NCBI RefSeq assembly: GCF_000374805.1
Contig: NZ_KB895344.1
Coordinates: forward strand, 62,001-126,000
DNA from: Chitiniphilus shinanonensis DSM 23277
Lineage (GTDB): Bacteria; Pseudomonadota; Gammaproteobacteria; Burkholderiales; Chitinibacteraceae
Reading direction: 5' to 3'
Length of the DNA: 64,000 nucleotides
The translations under genes were made by a program, and so were the position numbers. Positions 45,127-53,774 of the stretch are shown here, piece by piece (positions within the stretch are counted from its first letter, which is position 1; each line of letters opens with the position of its first letter). The notes under the pieces are model-generated. The model saw nothing but the letters and a program-made list of their open reading frames with translations. It was not told the origin of the DNA and made no database searches.

Positions 45127-46176
45127 ATGAACCTCTCCCGCCGTCACTTCCTCGTCGCCCTGGGCGTGCTCGCGCTGCCGTTGCCCGCGCTGGCCGGCCT
45201 GCCGCGTCGCACGCTGCTGGCCGCCGCGGCGGATGACGGCGGGCCGTTCTTCGAAGCGGTGAACGGCGGTGCGCCGTTGCGGTTGCCGACGCGCGGCCAC
45301 GGCATGCTGCCGATTCCGGGCAGCGACGAACTGATCCTGGTGGCGCGCCGCGCGGGGTTCTGGCTGGCGCGCGTCGACTGGCGCCGCGGCGTCGAGGTCC
45401 AGCGCATCGCGCCCGCGCCGGGGCGGCACTTCTATGGCCACGCCATCCTCAGCCCAGATGGCGCCACGCTCTACACCACCGAGAACGACATCGAACACGG
45501 CGCGGGGGTGGTCGGCGTCTACGACGCGGCCACGCTGACGCGGCGCGGCGAGTTCTCCAGCCACGGCATCGGCCCGCACGAGCTGTACTGGCTGGTGCCG
45601 GGCCGGACGCTGGCGGTGGCCAACGGCGGCATCCTCACCCTGCCGCAGTCCGGCCGCGACAAGCTCAACCTGGCCAGCATGGCGCCGTCGGTGGCGATCT
45701 TCGACCTGCCGTCGGGCACGCTGCTGTCCAGCCATGCGCTGTCCGACAACACCCTCAGCCTGCGCCATCTGGCGCGCACCGCCGACGGCACGCTGGGCAT
45801 CGCCATCCAGGCCGAATCGCCGGACGGTCGCGACGTGATGGATACGCCGCTGCTGGCCGTGCTGCGCGACGGCAGGCTGACGCTGGCCGAACACCTGCCC
45901 GGCTGGGGCGGCTATGCCGCCAGCGTGGCCGCCGTCGGCGACGTGTTCGTCGCCACCGCCTTGCAGGGCGACGTCATCCTGCTGTGGCGCAGCGACGGTT
46001 CCTTCCTCGGCGAGGTCGGCTTGCAGCGCCCCGCCGGCATCGCGGTCGATGGCGAGCGGGTGTATGTGTCCAACGAAATGGGGCTGATCGCCGAGCTGGA
46101 CGTCGCCCGCCGTCGCCTCACCCCGCTGGCCACCCGCGCCGGGGTGAAGTGGGACAACCACCTGGTGGTGGTATGA
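45127..46176 (+). CDS. DUF1513 beta-propeller protein with Tat signal
   Basis: A 349-residue exported protein. NLSRRHFLVALGVLALPLPA at the N-terminus is a twin-arginine-type signal. The body shows propeller-like repeats such as GHAILSPDGATLYTTENDIE, GIGPHELYWLVPGRTLAVAN and NTLSLRHLA, typical of DUF1513. These proteins occur with imelysins and di-haem proteins. ATG 45127 is supported by the signal; the upstream frame is repeat-derived. The stop overlaps the chaN start (ATGA). Confidence 0.9.
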   Translation: MNLSRRHFLVALGVLALPLPALAGLPRRTLLAAAADDGGPFFEAVNGGAPLRLPTRGHGMLPIPGSDELILVARRAGFWLARVDWRRGVEVQRIAPAPGRHFYGHAILSPDGATLYTTENDIEHGAGVVGVYDAATLTRRGEFSSHGIGPHELYWLVPGRTLAVANGGILTLPQSGRDKLNLASMAPSVAIFDLPSGTLLSSHALSDNTLSLRHLARTADGTLGIAIQAESPDGRDVMDTPLLAVLRDGRLTLAEHLPGWGGYAASVAAVGDVFVATALQGDVILLWRSDGSFLGEVGLQRPAGIAVDGERVYVSNEMGLIAELDVARRRLTPLATRAGVKWDNHLVVV

Positions 46177-46994
46177 CGCGGCGCTGGCTGGCGGCCTTGG
46201 CGACGCTGCTCGCCGGTTGCGCCACGCCGCCATCCGCTCCGCCGCGACTCGACGCCGCGCTGGCCGCGCGGCCGGTCTGGCTGCTGGGCGAGGTGCACGA
46301 CAATGCCCAAGGTCATCGCCTGCGCACCGAACTGCTGGCGCAACGGCTGGCGGCGGGCTGGCGCCCGGCCATCGCCATGGAGCAGTTCGACCGCGAGCGC
46401 CAGGCCGACCTGGACGCCGCGCTGCGCGACTGCGCCGACGCCGAGTGCGTGGTGGCGCGGGCCGGCGGCGCCAAGGCGGCGTGGCAGTGGGCGTACTACA
46501 CGCCAGTGATCGCGCTGGCGCAGCGCTACCGCCTGCCGCTGCTGGCGGCTAACCTGTCGCGCGCCGATGCCGGACGCGTGATGCGCGAAGGTTACGGCGC
46601 GGCGCTGGATGCGGCGACAGTCCAGGCGTTCGGGCTGGATCGCCCGCTGCCGGCGGACCTGGAAGCCGGCCAGCGGCACGAGGTGGACGTCGGCCATTGC
46701 GGCCAGCTGCCGTCCGACCTGCTGCCGGGCATGGCGCGCGCCCAGGTGGCGCGCGACGTGTGGATGGCCAAGGTGGTGCGCGAGCACGCCGACGGCGTGG
46801 TGCTGCTGGCCGGCAACGGCCACGTGCGGCGCGACCTGGGCGTGCCGCGCTGGCTGCATGGCGTGCCGGGCCAGCGGGTGGCGAGCATCGGCTTCGTCGA
46901 GGCACCGACCGAGGCGGGGCGTTTCGACCAGACGCTACTCATCCCGGCCGCCCAGCGCCCCGACCCGTGCGCCGGGGTGAAAGCCGGCAAGTAG
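46173..46994 (+). CDS. chaN: ChaN-family haem-binding lipoprotein
   Basis: A 273-residue lipoprotein: the lipobox LLAGC is at residues 12-16. VWLLGEVHDNAQGHRLRTEL and AIAMEQFDRERQ are the conserved ChaN (DUF399) blocks, with VVLLAGNGHVRRDLGVP near the end. ChaN of Campylobacter binds haem and works with iron uptake. Translationally coupled to DUF1513 by ATGA. It is followed by a REP element and then the Fur-regulated exbB. Confidence 0.88.
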   Translation: MTRRWLAALATLLAGCATPPSAPPRLDAALAARPVWLLGEVHDNAQGHRLRTELLAQRLAAGWRPAIAMEQFDRERQADLDAALRDCADAECVVARAGGAKAAWQWAYYTPVIALAQRYRLPLLAANLSRADAGRVMREGYGAALDAATVQAFGLDRPLPADLEAGQRHEVDVGHCGQLPSDLLPGMARAQVARDVWMAKVVREHADGVVLLAGNGHVRRDLGVPRWLHGVPGQRVASIGFVEAPTEAGRFDQTLLIPAAQRPDPCAGVKAGK

Positions 46995-46998
46995 GCCA

Positions 46999-47047
46999 GG
47001 GCGAATCGACCTTCAAACGTGGGTGCGAAGGTCGATTCGCACTAGGG
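46999..47047 (+). repeat. REP-like repeat, copy D
   Basis: AGGGCGAATCGACCTTCAAA, then CGTGGGTGCGAAGG and an inverted TCGATTCGCACT end. It sits 4 bases after the chaN stop. Confidence 0.85.
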
Positions 47048-47137
47048 ACGGGCGGGACTTTCCCCGCCGGATCAGCGGCTTGCCGGCGCGATGTCCCCGC
47101 CGTGGCGGTGGATGCCCGTGCGACGATCTTCTTTTAG

Positions 47138-47156
47138 TTGAGAATTATTCGCGTTA
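47138..47156 (+). promoter_or_regulatory. Fur box upstream of exbB
   Basis: TTGAGAATTATTCGCGTTA closely follows the classical Fur-site core (TGAGAATTATTC). It lies 83 bp upstream of the exbB ATG. Confidence 0.75.
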
Positions 47157-47239
47157 TTATGTCGCCTTTGCGCGCCGTCGGGCGCATCATCCGGCGCGGC
47201 GGGTCGCCCCGCAGTCATCGTTGAGGAGTTGCTTCACCT

Positions 47240-47965
47240 ATGGAAAACAATCCCTACGGCATCGCCGCCCTCTGGGCGCAGGGCGACGCGGTCACCCGCG
47301 GTGTCGCCATCCTGCTGCTGCTGATGTCGATCGCTTCCTGGTGCGTGATCGTGATGAAGGCCTGGCGCCTGATGCACCTGCGCCGCCAGGCGCGCGCCGC
47401 CACCCACGATTTCTGGCACCAGCGCGACTTCGCCGCCGGCCTGGCCGTGCTGGGCGAAACCAAGCAGGAGAACCCGTTCCGCAGCCTGGCCGAGGAAGGC
47501 GCCGAGGCAGTGGCGCACCACGCGCACAACAAATCGGACCTGCACGGCGCGCTGAACGTCAGCGACTGGGTCACCAGCAACCTGCGCCGCGGCATCGACG
47601 ACGCCGCCCAGGCGATGCAGTCCGGCCTGTCGATCCTGGCTTCGGTGGGCTCGACGGCGCCCTTCGTCGGCCTGTTCGGCACGGTGTGGGGCATCTATCA
47701 CGCGCTGGTCAGCATCGGCGTCACCGGCCAGGCCTCGATCGACAAGGTGGCCGGCCCGGTGGGCGAGGCGCTGATCATGACCGCCTTCGGCCTGGCCGTG
47801 GCGATCCCGGCGGTGCTGGGCTACAACGCGCTGGCGCGCGGCAACAAGTCGGTGCTGGCGCAACTGAACCGCTTCGCCCACGACCTGCACGCCTACTTCA
47901 TCACCGGCGCACGCGTCGGCACCGCCTCGCCGGCGCCCACGTTGAACGTGGTTGGGGGGCGTTAG
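47240..47965 (+). CDS. exbB: ExbB, TonB-complex proton channel subunit
   Basis: A 241-residue MotA/TolQ/ExbB protein with three membrane helices. LASVGSTAPFVGLFGTVWGI is the family signature, and AGPVGEALIMTAFGLAVAIP the third helix with its conserved Thr. With ExbD it energises TonB for ferric-siderophore or haem uptake. tonB itself is not upstream, although the usual order is tonB-exbB-exbD. Its TAG stop is formed by the edge of a 272-bp palindromic element. Confidence 0.94.
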   Translation: MENNPYGIAALWAQGDAVTRGVAILLLLMSIASWCVIVMKAWRLMHLRRQARAATHDFWHQRDFAAGLAVLGETKQENPFRSLAEEGAEAVAHHAHNKSDLHGALNVSDWVTSNLRRGIDDAAQAMQSGLSILASVGSTAPFVGLFGTVWGIYHALVSIGVTGQASIDKVAGPVGEALIMTAFGLAVAIPAVLGYNALARGNKSVLAQLNRFAHDLHAYFITGARVGTASPAPTLNVVGGR

Positions 47966-48233
47966 AGCCCTCCCGAGGACATTTCGCGGCAGCGCCGGGC
48001 CGGAAAAAGGTCAGGCGCAAGGCGTGCGACGCAGGTAATACCTGGGTATTTCCAAGGAGCAGAACGAAGTGAATGACCTTTTTCCGGCCCGGCCCTACGG
48101 GTTCGAGGCATTGCCGACGCCGGGCGGTGTTGCAATCCGCTTGCGGTATACATACCGCGGCGCGAATTGCGCCTTGCCCGTTCATCGGCACTGCCTCGAA
48201 CGCTGCCGTGAAATGCCCTCGGGAGGGCTCTAA
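47962..48233. mobile_element. 272-bp MITE-like nested palindrome filling the exbB-exbD gap
   Basis: 33-bp terminal inverted repeats (47962-47994 and 48201-48233) starting TTAGAGCCCTCCCGAGG match at 31 of 33 positions. Inside are a perfect 17-bp inverted pair GGGCCGGAAAAAGGTCA (47997-48013 / 48074-48090), a CGAGGCATTGCC pair (48104-48115 / 48187-48198) and a GCGGTATACATACCGC palindrome (48143-48158). There is no ORF of note and no transposase. The left end makes the exbB stop and the right end abuts the exbD ATG. Confidence 0.85.
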
Positions 48234-48653
48234 ATGGCCTTTGGCAGCTTTGATGAATCCGGCGATGAAGTGATGAGCGAAATCAACATGACGCCGCTGG
48301 TGGACGTCATGTTGGTGCTGCTGATCATCTTCATCATCACCGTGCCGGTGATCAGCCACCAGGTGAAGCTGGACCTGCCGCGCGCGGTGAACCAGCCGCA
48401 GGAACTCAAGCCTTCGCACATCTCACTGTCGATCGACCCCACCGGCCAGCGCTTCTGGGACGGCAAGCCGGTGGACGACGCCACGCTGGACGCCAATCTG
48501 GCCGAGGCGGCGAAGAAGGAGCCGCAGCCCGAGCTGCACCTGGCCGCCGACCGCGACGTGCGCTACGAATCGGTGGCGCAGACCATGGCCGCCGCGCAAC
48601 GCGCCGGCTTGACCAAGATCGGCTTCGTCACCGATCCCAAGCAACTGCAGTAA
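48234..48653 (+). CDS. exbD: ExbD, TonB-complex subunit
   Basis: A 139-residue ExbD/TolR protein. One N-terminal helix has MTPLVDVMLVLLIIFIIT, including the conserved protonatable Asp. A periplasmic domain follows (about 45-135). It partners ExbB. The ATG directly follows the right end of the palindromic element, so no ordinary ribosome site is visible apart from GGGAGGGC within the repeat, 5-12 bases upstream: the repeat may provide it. Confidence 0.93.
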   Translation: MAFGSFDESGDEVMSEINMTPLVDVMLVLLIIFIITVPVISHQVKLDLPRAVNQPQELKPSHISLSIDPTGQRFWDGKPVDDATLDANLAEAAKKEPQPELHLAADRDVRYESVAQTMAAAQRAGLTKIGFVTDPKQLQ

Positions 48654-48755
48654 AAGCCGCCGCCGCCGTTCCAGCGGCGCGGCGCATCTGCCTCTTCCAC
48701 CCGCCGCCTTTCCACCATTAATCTTCCGTCATCGCCCACCCGCCCTGACCGGATC

Positions 48756-49610
48756 ATGTGGAACCAGATCGCCCTTGCCCTTTCCACCGCGCTCGGTGAG
48801 CCGGTCACCCTGGGATCGCCGCGCGCCGTCGGTGGCGGCAGCATCAACCACGCCTGCCGCGTCGAAAGCAGCGCCGGGCCGTTCTTCGTCAAGCTCAACC
48901 GCGCCGGGCGGCTGGGCATGTTCGAAGCCGAGGCCGAGGGCCTGGACGCGCTGGGCCGGGCGATCCGCGTGCCGCGGGCGATCTGCCACGGCGTGGCCGG
49001 CGAGCACGCGTTCCTGGCGCTGGAATGGCTGGACCTGGTGCGCCACGGCGACGACGCCGCGCTGGGTGAGGCACTGGCGTCGATGCACCGCCACACCGCG
49101 CCGCGCTATGGCTGGGCGCACGACAACACCATCGGCAGCACGCCACAGGCCAACGGCTGGCTGGACGACTGGATCGAATTCTGGCGCGTGCGCCGCCTGG
49201 GCGAGCAGTTCCGGCTGGCGCGGCAGCAGGGCCGGCGCTTCGCCCGTGCCGACCGGCTGCTGGAGGCGCTGCCCGCTTTTTTCAATGGCTATGTGCCCGC
49301 CCCGTCGCTCTTGCACGGCGATTTATGGTCGGGTAACGTCGGTTTCCTCGCCGATGGCGGCCCGGTGTTGTTCGATCCGGCCTGCTACCACGGCGACCGT
49401 GAAGCGGATCTGGCCATGACCGAACTCTTCGGTGGCTTCGGCCGTCGCTTCTACGATGCCTATCGCGCGGCCTGGCCCCTGGATGCGGGCTACGCCACCC
49501 GGCGCGATCTGTACAACCTCTACCACGTGCTCAACCACTTCAACCTCTTCGGCGGCGGTTATGCCGACGAGGCCGAGCGCCTGACGGAACGGCTGCTGGC
49601 CGCCGTCTAG
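48756..49610 (+). CDS. Fructosamine/ketosamine kinase family protein
   Basis: A 284-residue protein kinase-like fold enzyme of the fructosamine-3-kinase family (E. coli YniA type). AVGGGSINHACRVE is the ATP loop, FFVKLN the Lys, LLHGDLWSGNVGF the catalytic HGDLWxxN, and LFDPACYHGDREADLAM the DPA metal motif. It phosphorylates ketosamines for protein deglycation in characterised members. Weak ribosome site. Monocistronic. Confidence 0.92.
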   Translation: MWNQIALALSTALGEPVTLGSPRAVGGGSINHACRVESSAGPFFVKLNRAGRLGMFEAEAEGLDALGRAIRVPRAICHGVAGEHAFLALEWLDLVRHGDDAALGEALASMHRHTAPRYGWAHDNTIGSTPQANGWLDDWIEFWRVRRLGEQFRLARQQGRRFARADRLLEALPAFFNGYVPAPSLLHGDLWSGNVGFLADGGPVLFDPACYHGDREADLAMTELFGGFGRRFYDAYRAAWPLDAGYATRRDLYNLYHVLNHFNLFGGGYADEAERLTERLLAAV

Positions 49611-49742
49611 GTTCCTGGCGCGGAACCCTCGCTGCGGGCGGACGGACCGAGGACGGCGCGTGCCGCGCGCCCGCGCGGCGCCCCGCCAGGACAACGCCGG
49701 CGACAAGACCCGATACAGGCTGAACAACATGGAAGGATCGCG

Positions 49743-51815
49743 ATGCAGGTGACCTTGCTGAAGATGACGACCGCGGCCGACAGCGCGCAGGTGCCGCTGC
49801 TGGTCGAACTGGTGGACGGGCTGCGGCCGCGCCGCGCCAGCGACGAACGCGCCGCCATCCACAACGTGCAGGCCCTTTGCTACCTGCTGGAAAGCCACCC
49901 GGATTACCGCGCCGCATTGCGCCGCGCGTTGCTCTATCTGTTGTCCACCTGCTGGCAGGTGCCGCTCTATACCGAGACCGGCATCCTCTCCAACGAAACC
50001 TTCTTCGCCACCTTGCGCCGCCGTATCGGCCTGCGCCTGTTGCCGCCGGTGGCCGACCCGCACTCGCTCAAGGATCGCTTCGCCCAGCTGTTCCACCGCA
50101 ACGACGACTACGAGTGGCTGGCCAACGTGCCCAGCCAGAACTGGTTCGAGCTGGGGCGCGCGCTGCACTTCGAAGAGGAACAGGACCACGACAGCATCGC
50201 CCGCACCCAGGTGCAGATGCTGGAGGCGGTGCAGATCCTGTCGTGCCGGCTGGCCGCGCTCGGGCTGGAGCCCGAGATCGTGCGCAACTGCCCGGAGGTG
50301 CAGCGCTTCGAATCGCCGTTCGTGCACCAGAACGTGGAGGCGCTGGCCTACATCGAGCGCTATCGCACGGCGATGATCGACGATGCGCTGCCCAAGGACG
50401 ACGACGCGCAGATCCTGGTACTGCTCGACCAGTGCGAGACGCTGGCCGCCAAGGTGCGGCGCAGCGCGGCGCGGCAGGGGGTGTCGGTCAGCCTGACCTA
50501 CCACCTGATCCGCATCCGTCAGCACATCGAGCGCATGCGCCTGCTGCTGGATCTGATCGACCCGGACAGCGACCGCGACAGCCGCGCCGAGCGCCTGCTC
50601 ACGGTGATGATCGGGCTGGTGCGGGCCGAGAACCGCAAGCACAGCATCCGCGACGTGTTCTCGGAGAACACCGAGCTGCTGGCCTTGCAGGTGACCGACC
50701 ACGCCAGCCGCACCGGCGAGCACTACATCGCCGAGAACCGGCGCGAATGGATGGCGATGTTCCGCTCGGCCGCCGGCGCGGGCCTGATCGTCGGCTTCAT
50801 GTCGCTGGTCAAGCTGCTGACCGCCAAGGCCCATCTGCCGCTGCTGCTGGAGGCGCTGGCGTTCGGGCTGAACTACGCGCTGGGCTTCATGCTGATCCAC
50901 ATCCTGCACTTCACCATCGCCACCAAGCAGCCGGCGATGACAGCGGCCAAGATCGCGGCGTCGATCCACCAGCAGACCAGCAAGAGCGGCAAGAAGCAGC
51001 TCGACCTGGACGAGCTGGCGCAATTGATCGTCAAGGTGCTGCGCACCCAGTTCATCGCCATCTTCGGCAACGTCGCCCTGGCGCTGCCGGTGGCGCTGGC
51101 GATTGCGCTGGGCTGGAAATACGCCTTCGGCGCGCCGGTGGTCGACGCCGCCAAGGCGCAGCACCTGCTGCATGACCTGTCGCCCATCGCCAGCCTGGCC
51201 GTATTTCATGCGGCCATTGCCGGCTGCTGCCTGTTCCTGGCCGGGCTGATCTCGGGCTACTACGACAACAAGGCGATCTACAACAAGATTCCCGAGCGTA
51301 TCGCCGCGCTGCCGTGGCTGAACAAGGTGCTGGGCGAGCATCGCACCCGCCGGGTGGCCGGCTACATCGAGCACAACCTGGGCGCGCTGGCCGGTAACTT
51401 CTACTTCGGCATGATGCTGGGCACCATCGGCACCATCGGCATGCTGATCGGCCTGCCGGTGGACATCCGCCACATCACCTTCTCGTCGGCCTACCTGTCG
51501 TACGCGGCGGTGACGCTGAACTTCGACATCGGCCTCAACGTATTGCTGATCTCGCTGGCCGGCATCGTGCTGATCGGCCTGACCAACCTCGCGGTCAGCT
51601 TCGGCCTGGCGCTGTGGGTGGCGCTGCGCTCGCGCAAGCTGAACTTCCGCGCCACGCGGCCGCTGCTCGGCAAGATCCTGCGGCATTTCTTCACCTATCC
51701 CGGCGACTTCCTGCTGCCGCCGCGCAGCCCCAAGCCGCAGCCCGAGACCCCGGCCGAGCCTGGCCGGACCGACAACGCGGAGACCGCTCGTGAGTGGATT
51801 CGACAACGTGGCTGA
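49743..51815 (+). CDS. Gcr-type membrane protein (annotated elsewhere as site-specific recombinase)
   Basis: A 690-residue protein of Pfam SpecificRecomb (gonococcal Gcr family). Residues 1-330 are soluble and helical. The rest has about seven strongly hydrophobic segments (AGAGLIVGFMSLVKLL, ALNYALGFMLIHIL-like, FIAIFGNVALALPVALAIAL and others). I see no serine- or tyrosine-recombinase catalytic motif. A membrane function, not DNA recombination, is the more likely reading. AAGGA is upstream. It overlaps the 2OG oxygenase by 26 bp. Confidence 0.85.
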   Translation: MQVTLLKMTTAADSAQVPLLVELVDGLRPRRASDERAAIHNVQALCYLLESHPDYRAALRRALLYLLSTCWQVPLYTETGILSNETFFATLRRRIGLRLLPPVADPHSLKDRFAQLFHRNDDYEWLANVPSQNWFELGRALHFEEEQDHDSIARTQVQMLEAVQILSCRLAALGLEPEIVRNCPEVQRFESPFVHQNVEALAYIERYRTAMIDDALPKDDDAQILVLLDQCETLAAKVRRSAARQGVSVSLTYHLIRIRQHIERMRLLLDLIDPDSDRDSRAERLLTVMIGLVRAENRKHSIRDVFSENTELLALQVTDHASRTGEHYIAENRREWMAMFRSAAGAGLIVGFMSLVKLLTAKAHLPLLLEALAFGLNYALGFMLIHILHFTIATKQPAMTAAKIAASIHQQTSKSGKKQLDLDELAQLIVKVLRTQFIAIFGNVALALPVALAIALGWKYAFGAPVVDAAKAQHLLHDLSPIASLAVFHAAIAGCCLFLAGLISGYYDNKAIYNKIPERIAALPWLNKVLGEHRTRRVAGYIEHNLGALAGNFYFGMMLGTIGTIGMLIGLPVDIRHITFSSAYLSYAAVTLNFDIGLNVLLISLAGIVLIGLTNLAVSFGLALWVALRSRKLNFRATRPLLGKILRHFFTYPGDFLLPPRSPKPQPETPAEPGRTDNAETAREWIRQRG

Positions 51816-52383
51816 CCGGCTGGCGGACAGCGGCTGGGCCTTGTGGCCCGGTTTTCTGGACGCCAGCGAAACCGAGGCCCTGATCGCGTTGAGCCACGGG
51901 CGGCGCGAGGCATTCCAGCACGCCGCCATCGGCCGCGCCGGCGGCCGGGCGCGCAACGAGGCGATCCGTGGCGACGATGTGCTGTGGCTGGACAGCGACG
52001 ACCCCGACGTGCAGACGCTGCTCGACCGCCTGGGCGACCTGCAGGCCACGCTGAATCGCGGCCTGTACCTGGGGCTGGCCACGCTGGAATGCCATTTCGC
52101 GGTGTATCCGGCCGGCGCCTTCTACAAGCGCCACCTGGACCAGCATCGCGGCCAGGACACCCGCGCCGTGACCGTGGTGATCTACCTGAACCACGACTGG
52201 CTGCCGGAACAGGGCGGCCAGCTGCGGCTCTATACCGAGGCCGGGCCGGTGGACGTGCAGCCGCAGGGCGGCACGCTGGTGGCGTTCCTCTCCGATCGCT
52301 TCGAGCACGAGGTGATGCCGGCCACGCGCGAACGGCTGTCGGTCAGTGGCTGGTTCCGCCGCCGCGAGGCCGCCGTGTTGTGA
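51790..52383 (+). CDS. 2OG-Fe(II) oxygenase (prolyl-4-hydroxylase/SM-20 type)
   Basis: A 197-residue dioxygenase. FYKRHLDQHRG has the HxD iron ligands, FLSDRFEHEVMPA the distal His, and RLSVSGWFRR the 2-oxoglutarate-binding Arg and the family's SGWFRR ending. The GTG start lies inside the end of the Gcr gene. It probably hydroxylates a protein side chain; the target is unknown. Co-transcribed with the Gcr gene. Confidence 0.88.
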   Translation: MSGFDNVADRLADSGWALWPGFLDASETEALIALSHGRREAFQHAAIGRAGGRARNEAIRGDDVLWLDSDDPDVQTLLDRLGDLQATLNRGLYLGLATLECHFAVYPAGAFYKRHLDQHRGQDTRAVTVVIYLNHDWLPEQGGQLRLYTEAGPVDVQPQGGTLVAFLSDRFEHEVMPATRERLSVSGWFRRREAAVL

Positions 52384-52450
52384 GCCGGCACACCGTGCCT
52401 GGATCACACCAGGACTAGAATCGAGTCGTGGCCCACTCGGAGTAAAAATC

Positions 52451-52966
52451 ATGGAAATCAAACAGTTGTGCGCCATTGTCATGGCGGGGGCGGTGCTGGT
52501 CCTGGGCGGTTGCGCCACCAGCGATTCGGCCAACGTCTACAAGCGCAGTCAGATGCGCACCGCCGCCACGGTGCAGAGCGGCGTGGTGGAACAGGTGCGC
52601 GAAGTGCGCATGGAGGATTCGACCGGCGTCGGCGCGGTGGCCGGCGGCGCCATCGGCGGCATCGCGGCGGCCGGCAACATCGGCGGCGGCAACGGGCAGA
52701 TCGTCAGCGGCATCATCGGTTCGATCATCGGCGGCCTGCTCGGCAACAAGATCGAAGAAAGCGTGATGTCCAAGCAGGCGCTGGAGGTGACGGTGCTGCT
52801 GGACAACGGCCAGCGCATGGTGGTGGTGCAGGAGGCCGACCAGCCGATCATCGCGCGGCAGCGGGTCAACCTGATCTCGGACGGCCAGACCACCCGCGTA
52901 GTGCCGTCGAACGAACCGTTCCCGGCCACGGCGCCCGAGGTCTCCACCGCGCCGATGTCGATGTAG
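52451..52966 (+). CDS. Glycine-zipper (SlyB/Pcp-like) outer-membrane lipoprotein
   Basis: A 171-residue lipoprotein with lipobox LGGC at residues 18-21. GAVAGGAIGGIAAAGNIGGG and IIGSIIGGLLGNKIEE form the two-helix glycine zipper. The C-terminal strand region (EVTVLLDNGQRMVVVQE) is the SlyB/OmpA-like Rick_17kDa tail. These proteins maintain outer-membrane integrity. GGAG lies 8 bases upstream. A terminator follows. Confidence 0.9.
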   Translation: MEIKQLCAIVMAGAVLVLGGCATSDSANVYKRSQMRTAATVQSGVVEQVREVRMEDSTGVGAVAGGAIGGIAAAGNIGGGNGQIVSGIIGSIIGGLLGNKIEESVMSKQALEVTVLLDNGQRMVVVQEADQPIIARQRVNLISDGQTTRVVPSNEPFPATAPEVSTAPMSM

Positions 52967-52976
52967 CGGCAATGGC

Positions 52977-53014
52977 ACAAAAAAAGGCAGCCGCATGGGC
53001 TGCCTTTTTTGTTT
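52977..53014. terminator. Bidirectional terminator between lipoprotein gene and dsbA
   Basis: A 12-bp stem AAAAAGGCAGCC/GGCTGCCTTTTT with a 5-base loop lies between convergent genes, with A and T runs on either side. Confidence 0.94.
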
Positions 53015-53025
53015 GACCGCGACGG

Positions 53026-53685
53026 TTACTTTTTCTTCGGGGCCGCCGGCTTGGCCGCGCCGCGTTCCGTTGCCAGCAACTGGTCGATCACGGTGAAGAT
53101 CGTGCCGTCCTCCTTGCCCACCATGCCGGGCGAGGTGAAGTACTTGCCGTTGACCACGAAGGTGGGCACGCCGTCCACGTTGTAGTCGCGGGTCTGCTGC
53201 GCGGCCTTGTTCAGCGACACGCCCATGCTGAAGCCGTTGTAGATGGCCTTGAACTTGGCCACATCGATGCCCTGCTTCTTCACCCAGTCGAACAGCACGT
53301 CCTCGCGGCGCAGTTCGATGCGATCCACCTGCACCGCCTTGAACACGGCCTTGGCGTATTTCTCGGCGATACCCATCTGGCTCAGCGTCACGAAGATCCT
53401 GGCGTGGCCTTCCAGGTCGCTGCGGCCCGGCCACATCACGTGCACGCGGCGGAAGGCGACATCCTTGGGCAGCTTCTTGATCCACGCCTCGGTGTGCGGC
53501 TCGATGGCGAAGCAGTGCGGGCAGCCGTACCAGAAGAACTCGACCACTTCGAGCTTGCCGGCGGGCACTGGCTGCGGGGTGGCCAGACGCTTGTATTCGC
53601 GCCCTTCCTGCGGCGCGGCCAGTGCCACGGTCCCGGCCAGCAGGCCCACGGCGACGATGGCGGTCTTGAGGATGCGGGTGAACAT
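53026..53685 (-). CDS. dsbA: Thiol:disulfide interchange protein DsbA
   Basis: A 219-residue periplasmic oxidase that puts disulfides into exported proteins. Signal peptide 1-23 (VALA|APQ). The active site is C55-P-H-C58 in FFWYGCPHCFA, and the cis-Pro loop is in VDGVPTFVVNG. The tail is Lys/Ala/Pro rich. The start at 53685 (MFTRILKTAI) is supported by the signal and by an AGGAGAAG ribosome site; longer frames are not. It lies downstream of the SPOR gene and is likely co-transcribed. Confidence 0.95.
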   Translation of the reverse strand: MFTRILKTAIVAVGLLAGTVALAAPQEGREYKRLATPQPVPAGKLEVVEFFWYGCPHCFAIEPHTEAWIKKLPKDVAFRRVHVMWPGRSDLEGHARIFVTLSQMGIAEKYAKAVFKAVQVDRIELRREDVLFDWVKKQGIDVAKFKAIYNGFSMGVSLNKAAQQTRDYNVDGVPTFVVNGKYFTSPGMVGKEDGTIFTVIDQLLATERGAAKPAAPKKK

Positions 53686-53774
53686 CGGGTCTTCTCCTGG
53701 TTGGAACCGGGCATTGGGGGTTATCCGGCATGGCGCCGATCCGCCACGCCCGCCACGGTTTTTTATGCGATGCG

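Noticed and set aside
49743..51815. Mobile element suggested by the recombinase family name
   Set aside because: No recombinase motif, no inverted repeats or attachment duplications around it; the protein is mostly membrane-spanning.
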